NCBI RefSeq assembly: GCF_022201045.2
Contig: NC_068558.1
Coordinates: 48,835,501 to 48,899,500, forward strand
Length of the DNA: 64,000 nucleotides
Direction: 5' to 3'
Origin: Citrus sinensis
Taxonomy: Eukaryota > Streptophyta > Magnoliopsida > Sapindales > Rutaceae
The notes under the pieces are model-generated. The model ran no database searches, was not told the DNA's origin, and worked only from the letters and a program-made list of their open reading frames with translations. This document shows positions 58,740 to 64,000 of the stretch, one piece after another (positions within the stretch are counted from its first letter, which is position 1; each line of letters opens with the position of its first letter). The translations under genes and the position numbers were made by a program.

Positions 58740-61700
58740 TCAATGTTGTTGCAGCCACTCTTGAATTGCTGAACGAAGAGCAAGGTTGGGGACCAGATTT
58801 TTGTGAGCAAGTGGAAGGTTTGTCATGGGCGAAGTCTCGTGGCCGCTGTCAAGCCATCCTTTCAATGCTTCTGCTTCATATGTAAAACCATCCGCTGCTA
58901 CATGTGGATCCTGCATTACTTCCTGCCAGTTTAAGCAAAATATTACACAAAAATCTCATTGAATTAACTGAAAATATCACAGGGACTCATAATATTAAAC
59001 ATATATTATATTAAGAGAAAATTCGGCCACCAGACATGAGCTACAGCAACATATGAACTCACCTGGAAAATGGGACAGGTAAAATATGGAGGTGGCTCGC
59101 AGCGCTCTTCAGAACCCAATCGGTATGATGTTGATCCTCCGCATGAAGCCCTCATTGGTTCAAGTACCCTCCACACATCTTTTCCAAGTTCTGGCCGACT
59201 CTTTCGGCTCATCTCACAACATCTCATGGCCAAGTTAGCCAACTGCTCTGCTTGGACAAACGGCCAGTCTCCCGCCAAAGGATCCAATAGGTTTTTCAGT
59301 TTTCCTGTATCTAATGCATACTGCACTTCCTTTGTTATCCCCAAAGCTGGTCTCCCAGTCAAAAAGCGCAATAAAATAATCCCAAATGAGTAAACATCTG
59401 ACTTCGGAGTAAGTTCCCCTGATGCCAGAAACTCTGGATCCATATACGCAAATGTACCCTTAGGGTCAGTCCTACAACACAGTGTTGTGTTGTTACTTGA
59501 AATTTCATTTTGAGATAGAAAGCGAGAGATACCAAAGTCACTAAGTTTGCTAACAAAGTTAGCATCAAGAAGAATATTGGCAGGTTTCAAATCACCATGC
59601 ACAATGCTGTGAGGTTTACAAGAATGGAGAAAGATAAGGACAGAGCATAGCTCAGTGGCAATGCGGATTCGAGTTTGCCAGGATAAAGGGGGAGAGTTAT
59701 CCTTGCAGCTGAGTCGGTCTTCAAGGCTGCCATTGGGCAGATACTCGTAGACCAGAGTCCACACTTCTGGACAGGCTCCAACAAGAGTTACAAGATTTGG
59801 ATGTCTTATCTTACTCAGAATATCAATCTGATATACAAATCAACATGGATATACAATCAATATGCATATTTAATGATAATAATAACAATATCATCATAAT
59901 ATCACAATTAATGATAGTACTAACAACTTATTCATGCACTGTTGATATATAACTCAGTAATTCGCACACTGTTAATATATAATTAACTAATCCATATGGT
60001 GAACTATAATTGCTACAGAATTGAAGCAATTTTGTTCAAACACACAATAATAAGTTGCAGAATATAAGAGAACTTGGGCAACTGCATTGGCAGTTGCTAA
60101 ACAGCAGAAAAGAAACAATAGCACTAAAAAACTAATACATAATTTTGGGCAATGGATAGTTGAATATGGAATTTGGATGCACTATTGGGATGACACAACC
60201 AAAAACAAGTAATGTAAAACCTCCATTATGGAATTAAGACCTCCTAGCTATTCAACAATCAAAATAAATTAATTAAGAAATATCTTGCAGAAATGGTAAA
60301 TGGATGCTACACACCCTCTGGATGAACAAGTCAAATAAATGAATCGACTAAATTAAAATGAAATATAAAGGATTCGTACGCTCCTACCTCCTGTTGAAAT
60401 TCAGAGGGTCCTTGCAAGCTATGAGGGTGCAACATCTTAATAGCCACTTGCATATGTCGCAGGAGACCTTTGTAAATGCTCCCATATCCTCCTTCCCCAA
60501 TCTTCAGGGAAGGATCAAAGTTATGAGTTGCTCCCTCAATCTCTGAAAAAGAGAAATCAGAGAAAAACTGAGGCATGTGGCTGCTGCTTGAGGCCTCTTT
60601 TCGACTTTTCCTCAGTTCCTCAGCTTCTTTGACAGCTTTGTCACGCTCCATCTGCAATTCATCTTGTTCTTTTTTGTAATTCTGCAGAAGTTCAACAGCA
60701 GAGATAATTTTCTGCTCCAGCTCCTTTGCGGTCTGATCGGATTCTGCAATTTGGCTCTCCAGCAATGATTTCTGATCCAGAGCAATTTGAAGTTCTTCCA
60801 TGACTTCATCATGCTGTTTCTTCATCCTTTCAAGTTCCAGCTTTCCGTTTGCCAGTGCCTCCTCGAATTCCTTCCTTCGTTTTAACTCCTCGGCATACAA
60901 GCTTTCAGATGCTTTAGCCTGCAAATTGTCAGCCATGATAGAGAATATGCATAAGAAAACTTTTCAAGTTTACATAATATAATGATAAATATAGTTTGAA
61001 GGTCTACATCATCAATCTTAATTATGAAATGAACCTCATATTCACACAAAAATTAGGACAAGATTTTTACAGCCTATAACTTTTCACCACAGACCGCCGG
61101 AACCAAAGGAATATTGATCAGGAAAAATGTTCCATGCAGTTAATGTCATCCCCCCACCATAAGGTAATCATCTGACAGAATTGTCAACGGGGTATGATAT
61201 GTTGAACATTCTACTCCACAGGAAATAAAAATCAGCTTTCTTGTGGAAGTTCCTCAATACCACCACCTATTGATACTAAGTTCTTCTGGACCTTGGATGA
61301 GAGAGAGAATCATCACCAACAATCATTAACAGACCTAGTTTCCAAAAACATCAGTACCTTAGGATGACCCTTCTTTCATTACTAAATATCTATGTTCAAT
61401 AATTTTGAAAATATGACAACAAACAAATCTTTATAGGAAGAAAGAGCCAAAGGAGGGAACAGAGCAGAAAGTGAGGATGTTTTATGCTAAATGCCCAAAA
61501 CTTTACCCTGCGAATGGACTCAATGGCATCTTTTTCAGCCTTCCCACGCCTGAGAGCCTCTTCAAATGCTTCTCGCCTTGAATTTTCAGCCTCGGCCATT
61601 GCTTGTGCAAGCTGATCATAAAGGTTATCATCTACGCTTCCATCCTGCTAGCATCCATCGATCAGTTAAAAACAGTTGATTGGATTTTAAAACAAAATGA

Positions 61701-63974
61701 TCAGGTCCATGCATCGATATGGTATACACGTGCAAAAGAGAAAGACAAGGAGTCCCACATATCCCATAATCCAAAGTTACAAACTTCAAAACACGTAAAT
61801 GATCCATTACATGGATACGTATCTCATGTAGGTAAGCAAATTGAATGTACCAGTACACTGGGAGGTGATGATTGTAGATCCTCTTTCGATGGAGGCAGTG
61901 TGCTCACTCCCTCAGTCCTGATTAGTGGAATCATAGCAACATCAATCACTCCTCTGGAAGAGCATGATGAGAGAGAGCCCTGAGAAGTACTTCTCCCTGT
62001 TGTACATTCATCAGAACTAACTTCTGCATCGGACCTGCTTGCTGGAGATGACAGCCCTCCAATACTATCTTGAGAAGTCATTACGTTCCCCACATTTCTG
62101 TCAAAATTCATAGATCTTACTCTGTGGAATAGATCTTGAACTGGATTGGTCAGCTTCATAGGTCTATTGTGCCTCAGCACAACAGATTGAGATCTCAAGC
62201 AATTTGGATGTCTGTTTTCAGTGTTATGACTTGCTTGAAATGATGGAGATGAAATCTCTGGATCAATTCCATCCAAGCTACCTTCCCTATTATATGGTAT
62301 TTGCACTCGCAGTCAGATCTCAGTATAAAGTAAAGGTTTGAAAAGCATTATTGCAAAGAAAATATTCTTTAGCATTCACAAGTACAATCTGTTCTCAATC
62401 ACTTTCTTAGCATCTTGTAGCCACATTTAGGATGTCCATAGTCTGTAAACTTATCAGAAAGCTTAGAAGCTTCCTTATCAGAGATGGATATCTTCATGCC
62501 ATTCACAATTTTTCAAATCACTAGATATTTCCAGCAATTTAAGAACAAACATGCAATGCTCACCTCGTGTAGATAAGGTTGCCATTGCAAATAAACCAAA
62601 TGTGACAAGAAGCAGGTGCTTGTTGGCGCACAGAAATGGCCTTCTTTGACTTGAGGTCCATCATTTTCCTGCAATGTTAAACATTAGGGTCAGCAATCAC
62701 ATATTTGCAATTCATATCTTGCAGCATTATGCGAGTGCTTCCTTTCAAGGGCAACATGAATGTTAAATTGAGCTAAGGATGGATGAAGATGAATGTGATG
62801 AAGTCCTCAGTAGTCTCTTACTTCTTGTAGTGTTTGTCTGCTGCTGCTCCCATAACAAGCTTCCTGATCCCATAGTGAGAGATTAACTCAAGAATCCCCT
62901 TTTCAGTAGACTCAGATTCAGTATCTAGTTTCTCTGCACGCACCTACAACACCAAATACGAATGCCAAAATTAGTTTAAAGAGTTCTGCCGTTGAATCAA
63001 TTTTCAATATTCTAAAAGAAACTTCTGAATTCAGAATTATAAGGCACTTAGTTTGCAGCCTAATTCAAGCTCTTCATGACTTCTGCTAAACTATAGAATA
63101 CCAAAGTACTTTGCATTAACAGGCCAATCAAAAAATTATTAAACAGCACAAGCGTAGAAAAACAGGAAAAAGAAGTCATACTCCCATTTGCCGACAGATG
63201 AGAAGGCACATGTCTAGGTGGTTATGCATGTCTTGTCTTTCAATTTCCCTGTATGCCTGAACTTTCTCCTCTTCAAGGGAGCTTGCTGGAAACTTTGTGC
63301 CCACTGCACATCAAAGCAGGCAGAATGAACCAACTAAGAATTCCAAAAACCAATCCAGAAAAAGCGCGGAAGACATGCACTAAAGGTAGATTAGAACCAA
63401 TTTTTCTTATTTAGCTTTCAGGCTGACTTTGAAATTCCAGATCTATTTATCTTTAACTACTAATTGGCCAAAATCTTTCAAGAATTTCAGTTTCTTTTAA
63501 CTGAAATTCAAGCTAAAATCATAAAAATTCTAAAAACCCTCATCCTCGTGTTGTTTTCCCACTTGGAGAGCAATGAAATCCAAGTCAAGTGACTGTAAAC
63601 TTGAAACCTTATTAACAACTCAAATATAAGCAACCAAAATTCCGACCTCCATCGAAAGTCAATAATGCATATAATGCAAAATCAATACAAGGAAATGTTA
63701 AAAACTTACTGACTGGAATCATTTGTGCGGGCGTGTGAACATGAATGATGCAAATTCTCTTCCCTCCAGAATTCTGCAGTGCCCATAACAGAACTGATTT
63801 GCTTTCTTTCACTTGTTTTGCAACCGCAACATAAATCTTATCTTCAATCACACTTGCCACCGGTTCCTCCACAATCCCTCTTCTGCTGGACGTGATTCCA
63901 GCCATCTGAATGTCAGGACACCTTACTGAATCAACCCCTTGTGCAATCGCTGGTACACTACTCACCAAAGCCAT
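58740..63974 (-). CDS. PUB33: U-box E3 ubiquitin ligase with USP-like, coiled-coil and kinase domains (PUB33 type)
   Basis: Nine exons: 63710-63974, 63182-63303, 62822-62943, 62564-62668, 61851-62286, 61507-61644, 60388-60918, 59063-59827 and 58740-58922. They encode 888 residues; the start is the ATG at 63972-63974 (MALVSSVPAIAQG). In order: a USP-like adenine-nucleotide-binding fold (about 45-200, IYVAVAKQVKESKSVLLWAL to KLVMGAAADKHY), a Ser-rich linker, a coiled coil (about 360-505), and a kinase domain (about 525-800). A U-box follows (about 820-888, CPIFQEVMQDPHVAADGFTY). The kinase has glycine loop G537-EGGYG, VAIK557, H650-G-D652-LKPAN and D670-FG672. His-Gly-Asp replaces His-Arg-Asp, so it is a non-RD kinase. 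Known: this class IV PUB family couples receptor-like cytoplasmic kinase and E3 domains; substrates are mostly unknown. At2g45910 (PUB33) and At1g01660 lie in the matching Arabidopsis blocks. All catalytic motifs are present. Confidence 0.94.
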
Positions 63975-64000
63975 TACAAAATTTTTATGAAACAAATTTA

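Overview
The window is nuclear DNA from a flowering plant, almost certainly a eudicot. Genes carry many short GT-AG introns, intergenic DNA is AT-rich, and MITEs, an LTR-retrotransposon remnant and microsatellites lie between and inside the genes. A Citrus-like (Sapindales) source would fit, but nothing seen here proves the genus. I rebuilt exon-intron structures by hand from splice sites, reading phase and family resemblance; every multi-exon gene closes in frame.

Layout, left to right. (1) 1-6 kb: two tandem copies of a HAD-fold hydrolase-like gene, both on the minus strand, the first cut by the window edge. A 614-bp Mutator-type MITE lies between them, and its empty insertion site is visible in the other duplicate. 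(2) 6.5-9 kb: an ATG8-interacting protein (ATI1/2 type), plus strand. (3) 11.7-12.2 kb: a single-exon 144-residue multi-pass membrane protein that I do not recognise. (4) 16-19.2 kb: ORC5, with an E2F-type site upstream and a MITE ending about 100 bp before that site. (5) 23.7-25.3 kb: an intronless CYP86A fatty-acid omega-hydroxylase. (6) 26.5-31.7 kb: a plastid PHT4;4/ANTR2-type anion (ascorbate) transporter. (7) 33.6-36.7 kb: a GPAT4/GPAT8-type bifunctional sn-2 acyltransferase/phosphatase. (8) 41.9-44.9 kb: a long SKP1-like protein (ASK20/21 type). (9) 47-54.1 kb: a signal peptide peptidase-like aspartic protease with a PA domain. (10) 55.7-56.8 kb: a solo LTR carrying a 15-bp minisatellite. 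(11) 58.7-64 kb: a USP-like/coiled-coil/kinase/U-box E3 ligase of the PUB33 type.

How the genes fit together. CYP86A and GPAT4/8 catalyse successive steps of cutin monomer synthesis (omega-oxidation of the acyl chain, then transfer to sn-2 of glycerol-3-phosphate and dephosphorylation). They lie about 8 kb apart with only the PHT4;4 gene between. From memory, Arabidopsis keeps pieces of this same order at three duplicated loci (around At2g45910-At2g45990, At4g00355-At4g00400 and At1g01600-At1g01680). The window therefore looks like a largely intact version of an ancestral eudicot block. ORC5, the 144-residue membrane protein and the tandem HAD copy are the departures from that order.

I found no CRISPR array, phage, bacterial operon or new enzymatic system. 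The most interesting items are the conserved cutin gene neighbourhood, the dated MITE insertion, the solo LTR with an open pentapeptide-repeat minisatellite, the MITE beside the ORC5 promoter, and an unresolved patch of possible exons at 38.8-40.1 kb.
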